Positions 1 through 11,000 of a stretch of 47,635 nt of DNA are shown piece after piece. Source of the stretch: Stenotrophomonas sp. YIM B06876. GTDB lineage: Bacteria > Pseudomonadota > Gammaproteobacteria > Xanthomonadales > Xanthomonadaceae. The notes under the pieces were generated by a model, which worked only from the letters and a program-made list of their open reading frames with translations, was not told where the DNA came from and searched no databases. A program made the translations under genes and the position numbers. The stretch is taken from positions 1 to 47,635 of the forward strand of contig NZ_JAUJUJ010000019.1 in NCBI RefSeq assembly GCF_030711595.1, in the 5' to 3' direction. Within the stretch, counting starts at the first letter, position 1, and each line of letters opens with the position of its first letter.

Positions 1-307
1 CCAGCCCCGGCGACTGCTGCGGCACCACGCCGGCCTGGCTGTCGCGCGGCCGCTGTGCGCTGTCGTGATCGCCACCGCCCTGCTGATTGGCCTGCGCCAG
101 GAAGTCGGCCTGCCTGGGCGTCAGCGGCGTGCTGGTCTGGCTGAAGATCACGTCCAGGGTCGGCAGCAGCGGCGCGTTGTCATCCACTGCGAAACCCACG
201 CCCAGGATCAGCAGTCCGTGCACGATCAGCGACAGCACCAGGGTGGCGCTGAAGCGTTGTTCTTCGGTGACGCGCGCCGACGGGGGCAGGGTGGCGCTGG
301 CACTCAT
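1..307 (-). CDS. TonB-family energy transducer, N-terminal part (runs off window)
   Basis: The reading frame starts at 307 and leaves the window at base 1, so about 102 residues are visible. They show a short polar N-terminus, one hydrophobic segment at about residues 22-45 (FSATLVLSLIVHGLLILGVG) and then a Gln/Pro/Asp-rich stretch. This is the layout of a TonB-like protein: inner-membrane anchor first, periplasmic linker next, C-terminal domain beyond the window. The ATG overlaps the gshB stop codon (ATGA), so the two are probably co-transcribed. In Pseudomonas aeruginosa the gene beside gshB and pilG is tonB3, which is needed for twitching. That context supports the name, but the diagnostic TonB C-terminal domain is not visible. 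Confidence 0.75.
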   Translation of the reverse strand, partial: MSASATLPPSARVTEEQRFSATLVLSLIVHGLLILGVGFAVDDNAPLLPTLDVIFSQTSTPLTPRQADFLAQANQQGGGDHDSAQRPRDSQAGVVPQQSPGL

Positions 308-1254
308 TGCGGGAAGTCGGCCTCGATCGCGTCGAACAGCAGGCCGGCAATGTTGAGCCCGAACAGGGCATCGAGCTCGCGCGCGCAGGTCGGGCTGGTG
401 ACGTTGACTTCGGTCAGGTAGTCGCCGATCACGTCCAGGCCGACGAACCGCATGCCGCGGCGCTTCATTTCCGGGCCGACCTGGGCGGCGATCCAGCGGT
501 CGCGTTCGCTCAGCAGGCGGCCTTCGCCACGCCCCCCGGCCGCCAGGTTGCCGCGGAATTCGTCGCCCTGCGGAATCCGTGCCAGGCAGTAGTCCACCGG
601 CACGCCGTCGATCAGCAGGATGCGCTTGTCGCCGGCGCTGATGTCGGGGATGAAGCGCTGCGCCAGCGCCGGCGTGCGGTCACCGCCGGTCAGCGTTTCC
701 AGGATCACGTTGAGGTTGGGGTCGCCGGTACCGCTGCGGAAGATCGAGCGTCCGCCCATGCCGTCGAGCGGCTTGAGCACCGCTTGTCCGTGCTCGAGCA
801 CGAACGCCTTCAGGTCGCGCGACTGGCTGCTGACCAGGGTCGGCGGGCAGCACTGCGGAAACAGCAGTGCCGCCAGTTTTTCGTTGAAGTCGCGCAGGCC
901 CTGCGGATCGTTGACGATCATCGCGCCGGCGGCCTGCGCCACCGACAGGATGTGGGTGTCATAGGTGAATTCGGCATCGACCGGCGGGTCCTTGCGCATC
1001 AGCACCACCTGTCCGGGGCCGAACGCGGTTTCAACGAACTCGCCCAGGCTGAACCAGTCCGCCTTGTTTTCGCGCACCTGCAGCGGCGCCATGCACGCCA
1101 CCGCCCTGCCGTCGCGCAGTGCAAGTCCGGCCGGACGCACATAGTGCAGACGGTGGCCACGGCGCTGCGCTTCCAGCAACATCGCGAACGTGGTGTCTTT
1201 GGCAATCTTGATCCCGGCGATGGGGTCCATCACCACAATGACGTCTAACGGCAT
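304..1254 (-). CDS. gshB: Glutathione synthetase
   Basis: This cytoplasmic ATP-grasp ligase joins gamma-glutamylcysteine and glycine in the second step of glutathione synthesis. The 316 residues match the usual length (about 315). The N-terminus MPLDVIVVMDPIAGIKIAKD is typical of the family. The ATP-grasp segment LKPLDGMGGRSIFR lies near residue 160, and the C-terminal part carries FVGLDVIGDYLTEVNVTSPT, which holds metal-binding Glu/Asn positions. The frame is open upstream to 1515, but those residues look like noncoding sequence, so the start at 1254 is preferred. The gene diverges from the pilG operon and is followed by the overlapping TonB-like gene. Confidence 0.96.
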   Translation of the reverse strand: MPLDVIVVMDPIAGIKIAKDTTFAMLLEAQRRGHRLHYVRPAGLALRDGRAVACMAPLQVRENKADWFSLGEFVETAFGPGQVVLMRKDPPVDAEFTYDTHILSVAQAAGAMIVNDPQGLRDFNEKLAALLFPQCCPPTLVSSQSRDLKAFVLEHGQAVLKPLDGMGGRSIFRSGTGDPNLNVILETLTGGDRTPALAQRFIPDISAGDKRILLIDGVPVDYCLARIPQGDEFRGNLAAGGRGEGRLLSERDRWIAAQVGPEMKRRGMRFVGLDVIGDYLTEVNVTSPTCARELDALFGLNIAGLLFDAIEADFPQ

Positions 1255-1426
1255 GATCTGTACCCGGCAGGCAGGGTGATGATGGTAGCGGCTAACCGCG
1301 CGGCTCGCCCAGCACTGTGCGGGGAATGGCCTGTCGCAGCGGCGGAAACATGCAAAGAGGAGTTGCGCACCAACTGCGAACTGGGTCACATTGGGGTGCG
1401 GCGCAAGCGCGTCGCAGCGCCGACGC

Positions 1427-1457
1427 TTGACAGGTCGGGCCGGTATTGGGATATAGA
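1427..1457 (+). promoter_or_regulatory. Candidate sigma-70 promoter of the pil-chp operon
   Basis: TTGACA at 1427-1432 is followed after 18-19 bases by ATATAGA at 1451-1457. It sits about 58 bases upstream of the pilG start, in the 260-base gap between divergent gshB and pilG. The -35 hexamer is perfect. The -10 is only a fair match and its exact register is uncertain. I see no other gene in 1255-1514. Confidence 0.5.
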
Positions 1458-1514
1458 TGCGCTTTCGCAGTGGCGCCAGATCAATGAAGCGCCGCGCGCT
1501 CGGGGAAAACTGCA

Positions 1515-1916
1515 ATGGCTGAAAACATGGCTGCGGGTGGGGAACTCGCAGGTCTTAGAGTGATGGTCATCGATGATTCGAAGACCATCCGTCGTACCGC
1601 CGAAACGCTGCTCAAGCGTGAAGGCTGTGAGGTCGTGACTGCGACCGACGGGTTCGAGGCGTTGGCGAAAATCGCCGACCAGCAACCGCAGATTATTTTT
1701 GTCGACATCATGATGCCGCGACTGGACGGGTATCAGACCTGTGCGCTGATCAAGGGCAACCAGCTCTTCAAATCAACGCCGGTGATCATGCTCTCCTCCA
1801 AGGACGGCCTGTTCGACAAGGCGCGCGGGCGCATCGTCGGCTCGGAGCAGTACCTGACCAAGCCTTTCACTCGCGACGAACTGTTGGGTGCAATCCGCAC
1901 ATACGTCAACGCCTGA
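1515..1916 (+). CDS. pilG: Type IV pilus response regulator PilG
   Basis: This 133-residue stand-alone receiver domain receives phosphate from ChpA. In the Pseudomonas pathway it promotes pilus extension and cAMP signalling. The acidic pocket is in VMVIDDSKTIRR (D20, D21), the phospho-acceptor is D64 in IIFVDIMMPRLDG, and the conserved lysine is K116 in YLTKPFT. There is no output domain, as expected for PilG. It is the first gene of a run in the order pilG-pilH-pilI-pilJ-chpA. An internal in-frame ATG at codon 5 could also be used. Confidence 0.95.
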   Translation: MAENMAAGGELAGLRVMVIDDSKTIRRTAETLLKREGCEVVTATDGFEALAKIADQQPQIIFVDIMMPRLDGYQTCALIKGNQLFKSTPVIMLSSKDGLFDKARGRIVGSEQYLTKPFTRDELLGAIRTYVNA

Positions 1917-1932
1917 CCAGGGGGAAAGGCAA

Positions 1933-2295
1933 ATGGCTCGAATCTTGTTGATCGAGGACTCACCGACCGACCGGGCGGTGTTTACCCAGTGGCTGGAAAA
2001 AGCCGGCCACGAAGTGGTAGCTACCGATAACGCCGAAGACGGCCTGCAGATCGCCCGCACCCAGGCCCCCAGCCTGGTGCTGATGGATGTGGTGTTGCCG
2101 GGCATGAGCGGTTTCCAGGCGACCCGGGCGATGGCGCGCGATGACGCCACGCGCGGCATCCCGGTGCTGATTGTCAGCACCAAGGGCATGGAAACCGACA
2201 AGGCCTGGGGCATGCGCCAGGGCGCCACCGATTACATCGTCAAGCCGCCGCGCGAGGATGAACTGATCGCGCGGATCAACGAACTGGTGGGCTGA
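1933..2295 (+). CDS. pilH: Type IV pilus response regulator PilH
   Basis: This 120-residue CheY-like receiver is the second response regulator of the Pil-Chp pathway, linked in Pseudomonas to pilus retraction and to acting as a phosphate sink. Key residues are the acidic pair in LLIEDSPTDR, D52 in LVLMDVVLPGMSG and K104 in DYIVKPPRED. The ATG at 1933 is preferred over the longer open frame because AGGGGGAAAGGC lies just upstream and the domain begins directly with MARILLIEDS. It starts 16 bases after pilG, and its stop overlaps the pilI start (TGATG). Confidence 0.95.
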   Translation: MARILLIEDSPTDRAVFTQWLEKAGHEVVATDNAEDGLQIARTQAPSLVLMDVVLPGMSGFQATRAMARDDATRGIPVLIVSTKGMETDKAWGMRQGATDYIVKPPREDELIARINELVG

Positions 2296-2825
2296 TGCGC
2301 TCTCCTTTCGACATTCTCGAGGCCTACGAGCGCCGCAGCCTGGCGCACGCGGTGCAGCTGCCCGAACGCGAGTTTTCCCAGGATATCTGGCGCGGCGTCG
2401 GCTACCAGGTCGGCAAGCGGCGGCTGGTGTCGGACTTCCGCGAAGTGGTGGAAATCGTGCCGATGCCGCCGATCACGCCGGTGCCCGGGGCGCTGCCCTG
2501 GCTGTTGGGCGTGGGCAACCTGCGTGGCAACCTGTTTCCGGTGGTCGACCTGAAGTTTTTCCTGGAAGGCGAGCCGACCGTGCAGCAGGAGGGCCAGCGC
2601 GTGCTGATCATGCGCCAGAGCGGTGGCGACGTCGCCCTGACCATCGACCATCTGTATGGCCAGCGCAGTTTCGAGCTGTCCCAGCAGGTGCCTGTCGGCG
2701 ACCTGGCGCAGGGGCGCTACGCCCATTTCATCGATCGCGCCTTCCACGATGAAGCCCACGACTGGGGAGTGTTCTCCCTGTCGCTGCTCTCGCGCACTCC
2801 CGAATTCCGGCAAGCCGCCGCCTGA
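2295..2825 (+). CDS. pilI: CheW-like adaptor PilI
   Basis: This 176-residue single CheW-domain protein should couple the receptor PilJ to the kinase ChpA. After about 35 residues the CheW fold is recognisable: LVSDFREVVEIVPMPPITPV, PWLLGVGNLRGNLFPVVDLK and later VLIMRQSGGDVALTIDHLYG. It overlaps pilH by one base (TGATG), which suggests translational coupling, and lies 41 bases before pilJ. Family and position agree. A second CheW-like gene lies at the end of the operon. Confidence 0.93.
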   Translation: MRSPFDILEAYERRSLAHAVQLPEREFSQDIWRGVGYQVGKRRLVSDFREVVEIVPMPPITPVPGALPWLLGVGNLRGNLFPVVDLKFFLEGEPTVQQEGQRVLIMRQSGGDVALTIDHLYGQRSFELSQQVPVGDLAQGRYAHFIDRAFHDEAHDWGVFSLSLLSRTPEFRQAAA

Positions 2826-2866
2826 GTAGCGGCCTGCCTCACCGTATTGAATACCGAGGTCGAACC

Positions 2867-4903
2867 ATGAGTACTGCTCCGGACGCCGCCAAGACCAGCA
2901 AGCTTGGCACCGTGGGAACCAATTTCTGGCTGGGCCTGCTGGCATTGTCGATGATCGTGTTTGGCGCCAATACCGGCGTGGCGACCTGGCAGGGCAGTCG
3001 CCTGGCCGGCGCCAGTACCGGTGCGGCCGATCTGCAGGTGCTGTCGCAGCAGCTGGCCAACCAGGGGCGCGAGGCGGTGGCGGGTAACCGCGAGGCCTTC
3101 AGTGCGTTCAAGGACACCCGGTCGCGGATTGAAAGTGCGGTCAGCAGCCTGCAGGGCCGTTATGGCAACGAAGCCGGTGTGTCCGGACCGATCCGCCAGC
3201 TGGTCAGCACCTGGGAGCCGTTGTCCAAGAGTGCCGAGCAGGTGGTGGCCAGTGAACCGGCGGTGCTGGCGCTGGCCGGCAACGCCGACAGCTTCGTCAA
3301 TGCGGTGCCGCAGATGCAGGCGCAGTTGAACGAGGTGGTGCGGGCGATGACCGCCAGTGGCGCTCCGTCCGCGCAGATTTACAACGGCCTGCAGCAGGTC
3401 GTGGTAATCGGCACGATGGCGCGCCGCGTTACTGAAATCCGTGCCGGCGGCAGAGGTGCCAGCGGTGCCGGCGATGCGCTGGCGCGTGATTCGGTGGTGT
3501 TCAGCCAGGTGCTCGAAGGCCTGCGCAATGGCAATGACGAACTGGGGATCGCGCCGGTGCGCAATGCCGCCGCACAGGTGGCACTGGAGCAGTCGGCCAA
3601 CCAGTGGACGAAGATGAAGAAGGACGCCGATGCGATCCTGGCGACCTCGCGCAATCTTTTCGCCGCGCAGTCCTCGGCCGCGGCGCTGACCGCCGGGTCG
3701 GAAAAGATGCTCGATGACAGCAAGAAGCTGTTCGAGGCGTTTTCCGCCTTCGGTTCGGTGCGCGATACCCGCCTGTTCCCGAATTTCTGGCTGGGCCTGG
3801 TGTCCGGTGCCTTGGCGCTGCTGTCGATCATCGGTTTTGTCTGGAGCTCGGTTCGCGGCCGCTCGCGTGAACAGGAAATGCGCTACCAGGCCCAGGTGGA
3901 ATTCAACAGCCGCAACCAGCAGGCGATCATGCGCCTGCTTGACGAAATCAGCTCGCTGGGTGAAGGCGACCTGACGGTAAAGGCCTCGGTGACCGAGGAC
4001 ATGACCGGTGCCATCGCCGACGCCATCAACTACGCGGTCGATGAACTGCGCCACCTGGTGACCACGATCAACGACACCTCCAGCAAGGTGGCGGTGTCGG
4101 CGCAGGAAACCCAGGCCACCGCCATGCAGCTGGCCGAAGCAGCCGGCCACCAGGCCACCGAAATCACCACCGCGTCCGATCGCATCGGTGAAATGGCCTC
4201 CAGCATCGAGCAGGTGTCGCGCAACTCCAGCGAGTCGGCCGAAGTGGCGCAGCGTTCGGTGGTGATCGCCGCCGAGGGGGCCGGCGTGGTCCGCGAGACC
4301 ATCCAGGGCATGGACCAGATCCGTGACCAGATCCAGGAGACCTCCAAGCGCATCAAACGCCTGGGTGAGTCCTCGCAGGAAATCGGCTCGATCGTGGAAC
4401 TGATCAACGACATTTCCGAGCAGACCAACATCCTGGCGTTGAACGCGGCGGTGCAGGCGGCCTCGGCCGGTGAGGCCGGACGCGGTTTTGCGGTGGTGGC
4501 CGACGAAGTGCAGCGCTTGGCAGAACGCACCTCCGGCGCCACCCGCCGGATCGAGGGTCTGGTCCAGGCGATCCAGGCCGATACCAACGAGGCGGTGAAC
4601 TCGATGGAGCAGACCACCGCCGAAGTGGTCTCCGGTGCGCGTCTGGCCGAGGATGCCGGTACCGCATTGACCGAGATCGAGCGCGTCTCCAACGCCCTCA
4701 ACACCCTGATCAAGAACATTTCCATCGCCGCACACCAGCAGTCGGCGGCGGCCACCGATATCACCCAGACGATGGGCGTCATCCGGCAGATCACCGGGCA
4801 GACCTCGCACGGTGCGGGACAGACGGCCGAGTCACTCGGGCACCTGACCCAGCTGGCGGCCGACCTGCGGCGTTCGGTTGCCGACTTCAAGCTGCCGGCG
4901 TGA
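2867..4903 (+). CDS. pilJ: Methyl-accepting chemoreceptor PilJ
   Basis: PilJ is the inner-membrane receptor of the Pil-Chp system. In Pseudomonas it senses pilus state through PilA. This copy has 678 residues, with a first membrane segment at about 19-40 (NFWLGLLALSMIVFGANTG), a periplasmic PilJ-type region, a second membrane segment at about 306-328, a HAMP-like region, and a long coiled-coil signalling domain. The hairpin tip reads ISEQTNILALNAAVQAASAG followed by EAGRGFAVVADEVQRLAER, the standard receptor tip with the PilJ variation. CGAGG lies seven bases before the ATG. No methyltransferase gene (pilK) follows, unlike in Pseudomonas. Confidence 0.96.
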   Translation: MSTAPDAAKTSKLGTVGTNFWLGLLALSMIVFGANTGVATWQGSRLAGASTGAADLQVLSQQLANQGREAVAGNREAFSAFKDTRSRIESAVSSLQGRYGNEAGVSGPIRQLVSTWEPLSKSAEQVVASEPAVLALAGNADSFVNAVPQMQAQLNEVVRAMTASGAPSAQIYNGLQQVVVIGTMARRVTEIRAGGRGASGAGDALARDSVVFSQVLEGLRNGNDELGIAPVRNAAAQVALEQSANQWTKMKKDADAILATSRNLFAAQSSAAALTAGSEKMLDDSKKLFEAFSAFGSVRDTRLFPNFWLGLVSGALALLSIIGFVWSSVRGRSREQEMRYQAQVEFNSRNQQAIMRLLDEISSLGEGDLTVKASVTEDMTGAIADAINYAVDELRHLVTTINDTSSKVAVSAQETQATAMQLAEAAGHQATEITTASDRIGEMASSIEQVSRNSSESAEVAQRSVVIAAEGAGVVRETIQGMDQIRDQIQETSKRIKRLGESSQEIGSIVELINDISEQTNILALNAAVQAASAGEAGRGFAVVADEVQRLAERTSGATRRIEGLVQAIQADTNEAVNSMEQTTAEVVSGARLAEDAGTALTEIERVSNALNTLIKNISIAAHQQSAAATDITQTMGVIRQITGQTSHGAGQTAESLGHLTQLAADLRRSVADFKLPA

Positions 4904-5020
4904 GCCAGCGATCGGCCGGGGAAGGAAGGAACAACAGATGATGTGTCTTGATATCGCAAAACAGGGAAGGTCCGTGCGTGGACCATGTGGCACCCGGACC
5001 GTGTCGAGCAGGGGGCTGCG

Positions 5021-8000
5021 ATGAGCGCGTTACGCGATGCGATGAGCCATGCCGCGCTGGGTTGGGTGAAGCCGGAGCTGGACGAGACCCTGCGCCAGGT
5101 GCGCAACGAGGTCGAATATTTCGTCGAGGATCCTGCCGACACCAGCCGCATGCGCTTTTGCGCCGGCTACCTGCACCAGGTGCAGGGGACGTTGCGCATG
5201 GTGGAGCTGTATGCGCCGGCGATGGTGGCCGAAGAGCTCGAATTGCTGGCCAACGCGGTGCGCGACGGGGCCGTGCCGGACCGTGACGAAGCGTGCGCGA
5301 CCCTGATGCGCGGGACCGTGCTGCTGCCCGACTACCTGGAGCGTCTGCAGAACGGCCACCGCGATATTCCGATCGTGCTGCTGCCGTTGCTGAACGATAT
5401 CCGCGCCGCACGTGGCGCCGAGGGGATCAACGAGGCGGTGCTGTTCGCTTTCAATCCCGAGTCTGGCAGTGCCAGCGAGGCCGAGCTGGATCATGCCCGT
5501 GGCAGCCTGAGCGGGCGCAACCGCGAATTGCTCGCCACGGTTGGCAGCGCGGTCAAGGAAGAACTGCTGCGGATCAAGGACGCGCTGGATCTGCACCTGC
5601 GGGTGGGCAGCGAAACCGCCCAGCTGCAGACCCAGGTCGGCGAACTGGGCGCGGTGGCCGATACCCTGGGCGTGTTGGGACTGGGCGTCGCCCGGGGCGT
5701 GGTGGTCCAGCAGCGTGACGCGCTCAGCGCGGTCGTGGCCGGCAACCAGGGGATCAATGAGAGCATGCTGCTGGATATTGCCGGCGCGCTGCTCTATGTG
5801 GATGCCTCGCTGGACGAGCAGGTGGCCCATCTGGGCGCCAACGTCGATGGCGATGACGATCCGGGCGCGGTGGAGAACCGCCGTACCGTCGAGGTGCTGG
5901 CGCAGGAGGCGATTGCCAACTTCGCTTCGGCGCGTGAGGCATTCGTCGCGTTTATCGAAACCAACTGGGACCATGCCCGCCTGCATGAAGTGCCGCGCCT
6001 GCTCGGAGAAGTCTCCGGGGCGTTGCGGATGCTGGATCTGCAGGTCCCGGCGGATTACCTGCTGGGCGTGCGCCAGTACATCGACGTCGAATTGATCGGC
6101 AAGCAGCGTGTGCCCAGCGGCCGCCAGCTCGACACGCTGGCCGATGCCATGGCCAGCCTGGAGTATTACCTGGAGGCCCTGCGCGAACGCCGCGCCGGCC
6201 GTGACGACATTCTGGATATCACCCGCAGCAGCCTGGAGGCGCTGCGGTACTGGCCGTTGCCTGCAGCGCAGGCCAAGGTTGAAGCTGCCTTCCAGCCTGA
6301 CCAGCGCATGGAAGAGGTGTTCGCACCTGCGGCGCTGCCAGGGAACGCCGCGATGGCACCGGTTGACGCGCCTGCAGCGGCGGATCTTGCGCAGGTTCCG
6401 GCGCCCGAGATGCCGGTGGACGTGGCCCCGGCCAAACCCTACACGCTGGTGTTCGAGGCGGCGCTGGCCCCGTTCGTACCCGAGGCGGCGGATGTTGCCC
6501 CGGTGGCGGGTGGCGGCACTGTGGTCCCGCCTTCCGGCGACGGGTCACCGTTCGATCCGGTGTCTGCCGAAGCGCCGGCGCACGACGAGGCCATCAGTTA
6601 CACCCTGGCGCCGCTGGATCTGTCCGGCGACCATGAACATGGCGGTGGCGGTGAGGACAGCGCGCTGGATGTCTCGCCGGTGACGGCGATGGACTTTGAT
6701 CCGGTCGCTGCCGAGCACGAAGATTTCCACGGCGCTGCGCAGATTGACTCTCCCTTTCCGGCAGTGGCGCCGGAAACCGGCAGTGGCACCGAGCTGCCAT
6801 CGCCGCTGCCGGCGTCCGAGGCCGTTTCCATCGAGGACCACGCGGACACGGCGCCGGCCTTCAGCGCCGATGCGTTCGAACTCGAGGCAGCGGCCGATCA
6901 GGCGGCGGCGCCGGCCGGGAATGCGGACGCGCAGGTCGCAGCCGCATTTGAATCGATCGCACCAGCTCATCTGGAGCAGGATGGTGCTACTCCGGCGGCC
7001 GGCGGCTGGGAAGCTCCAGATCCGTTTGCCTCCGCGCCGACCCCGTTCGAGGGCGAAACCGCTGTGCCGGAAAGCGGCGCGGCGGTCCTGCCGTCCGAAC
7101 CGGCGGCCAATGTTGGTGCATCCGCGGTGCTTGAGCGCGACATGGACGCTGCAGCGGCCGCGTTCATGGCGGAGCTGGACGCTGCCGCGGCCAGCTTCGA
7201 CCCCTTCGCCGCCCCGCAGTCCGCCGCAGAAGTCGCCGTTCCGGCGAAGGTCGCCGCATCGGTGGCGATGGACCTGGAAGGCGGCTTCGAGGAGGGGGGC
7301 GATGACATCGACCAGGACATCCGCGACGTCTTTATCGAAGAGTTCGACGAGGAACTGGTCAACCTCGGCAATCTGCTGCCGTTGTGGCGTGCGGCGCCGG
7401 CCAACATGGACCGCATGCGCCCGGTACGGCGGGTGTTCCATACGCTGAAGGGCAGCGGGCGCCTGGTTGGCGCGCGCACCCTGGGCGAGTTCAGCTGGAA
7501 GATCGAGAGCATGCTCAACCGCGTGCTGGACGGCAGCCGGGCCGCCAGCCCGGCGGTTGTCGCCATGGTCACCCAGGCCTACGAAGTGCTGCCGCAGCTG
7601 AACCTGGCCCTGCGCGGTGCAGGCCGGATCGAGGCCGATCTGCTGGCCATGCAGGCCGTGGCCGAGCGCGTGGCCGAGGGTGAGGAAGCGTTCTACGTGC
7701 CATCAGCGACACCGGTTGCCGCCGACGCTCCAGCGTCGCCCACGCCCGTGGCCGAAGGCACGCCGGCGTCGGTCGACAGCGTGCTGCGGGAGATCCTGGA
7801 AGCCGAAGTCGCCGCGCACCTGGAAACAATGCGGGCATGGCTTGCCGCGTCGACCCCGCAGCCGCAACCGGTCAGCGACGCCCTGTTGCGTGCCGTGCAC
7901 ACCATGAGTGGCGCATTCGCGATGACCGACGTGCCCGAAATCACCGCGGTCACCACGCCCGCGGAAACCTTCGTCAAGCGCTCGCTGGCGGCCGACATGA

Positions 8001-11000
8001 TTCCGACGGCCGAAGGCGTGGCCGCACTTGCCGATACGGCCTCGGCAATCGCCGAAACCATTGTCGCGCTGCAGGCGAGCTCTCCTTTGATCCCGTCGTT
8101 CGCATCGCTGGCGGGTCGCTTGCAGGTGCTGGTGGATGCGTTGCCGGAAGCCAAATGGCCGACGCTGCCGGAAGAGGAATTCGGCGAAGCCGACGCTGCC
8201 GGTGAGGCGCATCGTCCTGGGCCCCTGGATCTGCAGGGACAGATGCCCGAGCTGGCGGGTGGAGATGACCTTTCCGCGTACTTCGATCCGCTGCTGAGCG
8301 AGACCGCGGCCGCCTCGACTCCTGCGCGGGCCAGTGATGACGCCGCCATGGCCCCCGTTGGCGAAGCCGGGCAACCGATGCCGTCGTCAACGTTCGCCGC
8401 GGCGGAGGAGGCCGGAGTTGCCATCGCCCCGTCCGACATCGCTATCGAGCTTGGCAACGACCAGGCCCGGTCTACCGGGGCGGTGGAATCCAGTGCTGGC
8501 GAAACGACTGCCGCGGCGCCGGACGATCTCCGCGCTGACGAAGAGGTCCCGTCTGCGTTGGCGGGCGTGCAGGGCGAGGGGGTTGCCGCAGAGGCGCAGG
8601 CAACTTCTGGCCTGACGCCGGAAGAAGCGGCAGGCGAAGCGGTGGATGTCATTGACGCGCCGCCGATGGTCGACGCGCCAGCGCAGGCCGCATCAGAGTC
8701 GGAGTCGGAGCGTGGCGAGGATTCCGTTTCTTCGCTCGACGGGGCCACGGTCGCGCAGGTCCAGGCTACTGAAACCGCCGGGAGCGATGCCGGGCAAACC
8801 ACCGCCGCGGGTGACGACGACACCCTGGCGACGGCCGCGGCCCCTGTGGTCGAAGCCGTCGATGCCAGCGGCCCGGACAGTGCGGTCACAGCGCAGAGCG
8901 ACGCGCCGGTCATTGACCAGCCCGAGGCGGATGACGCCGAGCCGTTCGCCGCAGCAATCACGGTGCAGGATGAAGGCGATGCCGCGGATAGCCAGACCCC
9001 GGCATCCGGGCCGTCTTCCGAGACCGTGTCCGCTGCTGGAATAGGTGCGGGAGCATCCGATTTGGCTGACGCTGGACTGGAAGCCGAAGCCGAAGCCGAA
9101 GCCGAAGCCGAAGCCGAAACCGAAACCGAAGCCGAAACCGAAGCCGAAGCCGAAGCCGAAGCCGAAACCGAAGCCGAAGCCGAAGCCGAAGCCGAAGCCG
9201 AAAGCGAAGCCGAAGCCGAAGCCGAAGCCGAAAGCGAAGCCGAAAGCGAAACCGAAGCCGAAGCCGAAGCCGAAAGCGAAAGCGAAAGCGCGCAGGTGGG
9301 TGCGTCGCACGCCGATGCGCCGGAAGCGCCGGCGGCCGATGACATGCTGGCGGCAAACCTCGAGCCTCCCGTCAGCGCCCCGTCGCTGGATGCCGGTCCA
9401 CTGGATTTCAGCGAGCTGGATCTGGAGCTGGTGGATATCTTCGTCGAGGAAGGCAAGGATCTGCTCGACCACTGCGACGGCCTGATCCACGAGCTGCGTT
9501 CGGCACCGGAAGACCGCGAGCTGATGGCCGGTCTGCAGCGCGACCTGCATACGCTCAAGGGCGGTGCGCGCATGGCTGGCATCAATGCCATCGGCGATCT
9601 TGGCCATGGCATCGAATCGCTGCTGGAAGCGGTGGTCGCCCACCGGATTGAACTCACCCGCGACGATGTCCGCCTGCTGGAACGCGGGTTTGACCGCTTG
9701 CACCAGCTGCTGACCCATACCGGCGAGCATCGTGCGGTACTGATGCCGCATGACCTGATCGAAGCCTTCGACGCCCGTGCCGAAGGCCGCGCCGAAGTGG
9801 CGCCGGAAGCCGATGTCGCCGTTGCCGCTGTGCCGGCAGTGGAGGCTGCCAGCGTGCTGGAAACCGCTGCCATTGCGGCCCCGGGCGGGCTCGGCAGCGC
9901 GGCGCAGGCACTGCTGGACGCGCTCGTCGCCGCACCGTTGTCGCCACCGGTGGTGGACGATGTCGCCACCGAGGAGGATGGCGGTGCGCGCTCCCAGGAA
10001 CAGGTGCGCGTGCGCGCGGATCTGCTCGACCGCCTGGTCAACCACGCCGGCGAAGTGGCGATCTACCGTTCGCGTCTGGAGCAGCAGCTGGGCGCGTTCC
10101 GCGGCGCCATGGCCGAGCTGGACCGCACCAACGCCCGTCTGCGCGATCAGCTGCGGCGCCTGGATCTGGAAACCGAAGCGCAGATCGTGGCCCGTTACCG
10201 GCGCGAGCAGGAGCAGGTCGACCAGACCTTCGATCCGCTGGAGCTGGACCGTTTCTCCACGCTGCAACAGCTCAGCCGCGCCTTGAACGAATCGGCGGCC
10301 GACTTGAGCGGCCTGCAGGGCGTGCTGGACGATCTCTCGCGCAACTACGATGTACTGCTGCAGCAGCAGTCGCGCGTCAGCTCCGAGCTGCAGGATGGAC
10401 TGATGCGCGCGCGCATGGTGCCGTTCGATGGTCTGGTGCCGCGTCTGCGTCGTGTGGTCCGCCAGGCCGCGCAGGATATCGGCAAGCAGGTCAGCCTGAC
10501 CCTGGAAGGGACCCATGGCGAACTCGATCGCAATGTGCTCGATCGCATGGTGGCGCCGCTGGAACACATGCTGCGCAACTCCGTCGCCCACGGTCTGGAA
10601 ACTCCGGAGCAGCGGTTGGCGAGCGGCAAGTCCGAGGAAGGCGAGATCACGTTGCGGCTGCGCCGGGAAGGCTCGGAAATCGTGCTGGAAGTGGCCGACA
10701 ACGGGGCCGGACTGGATCGTGAGGCGATCCGCCGGCGTGCCGAGCAGCGTGGTCTGGTCAAGGCTGGCGCGGTGCTGGGGGATGCCGAGCTCGACAGCCT
10801 GATCTTCGCCTCCGGTTTCAGTACCTCTGAACAGGTCAGCCAGCTGGCCGGCCGCGGGGTCGGCATGGACGTGGTCCGCAACGAGGTGCGCCAGCTGGGC
10901 GGCTCGGTCGATATCCATTCCGTGCGCGGCCAAGGTGTCACCTTCACCCTGCGCCTGCCACAGACGCTGGCCGTCACCCAGGCGGTGTTTGTGCAGATCG

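Noticed and set aside
1276..1563. A 95-codon plus-strand frame in the gshB-pilG gap.
   Set aside because: It overlaps the pilG promoter and start in another frame and has no protein-like features.
9045..9485. Lys-Pro repeat frame and Phe-Gly repeat frame over the chpA hexamer run.
   Set aside because: They are other-frame readings of the same GAAGCC repeat; the chpA frame continues intact on both sides.
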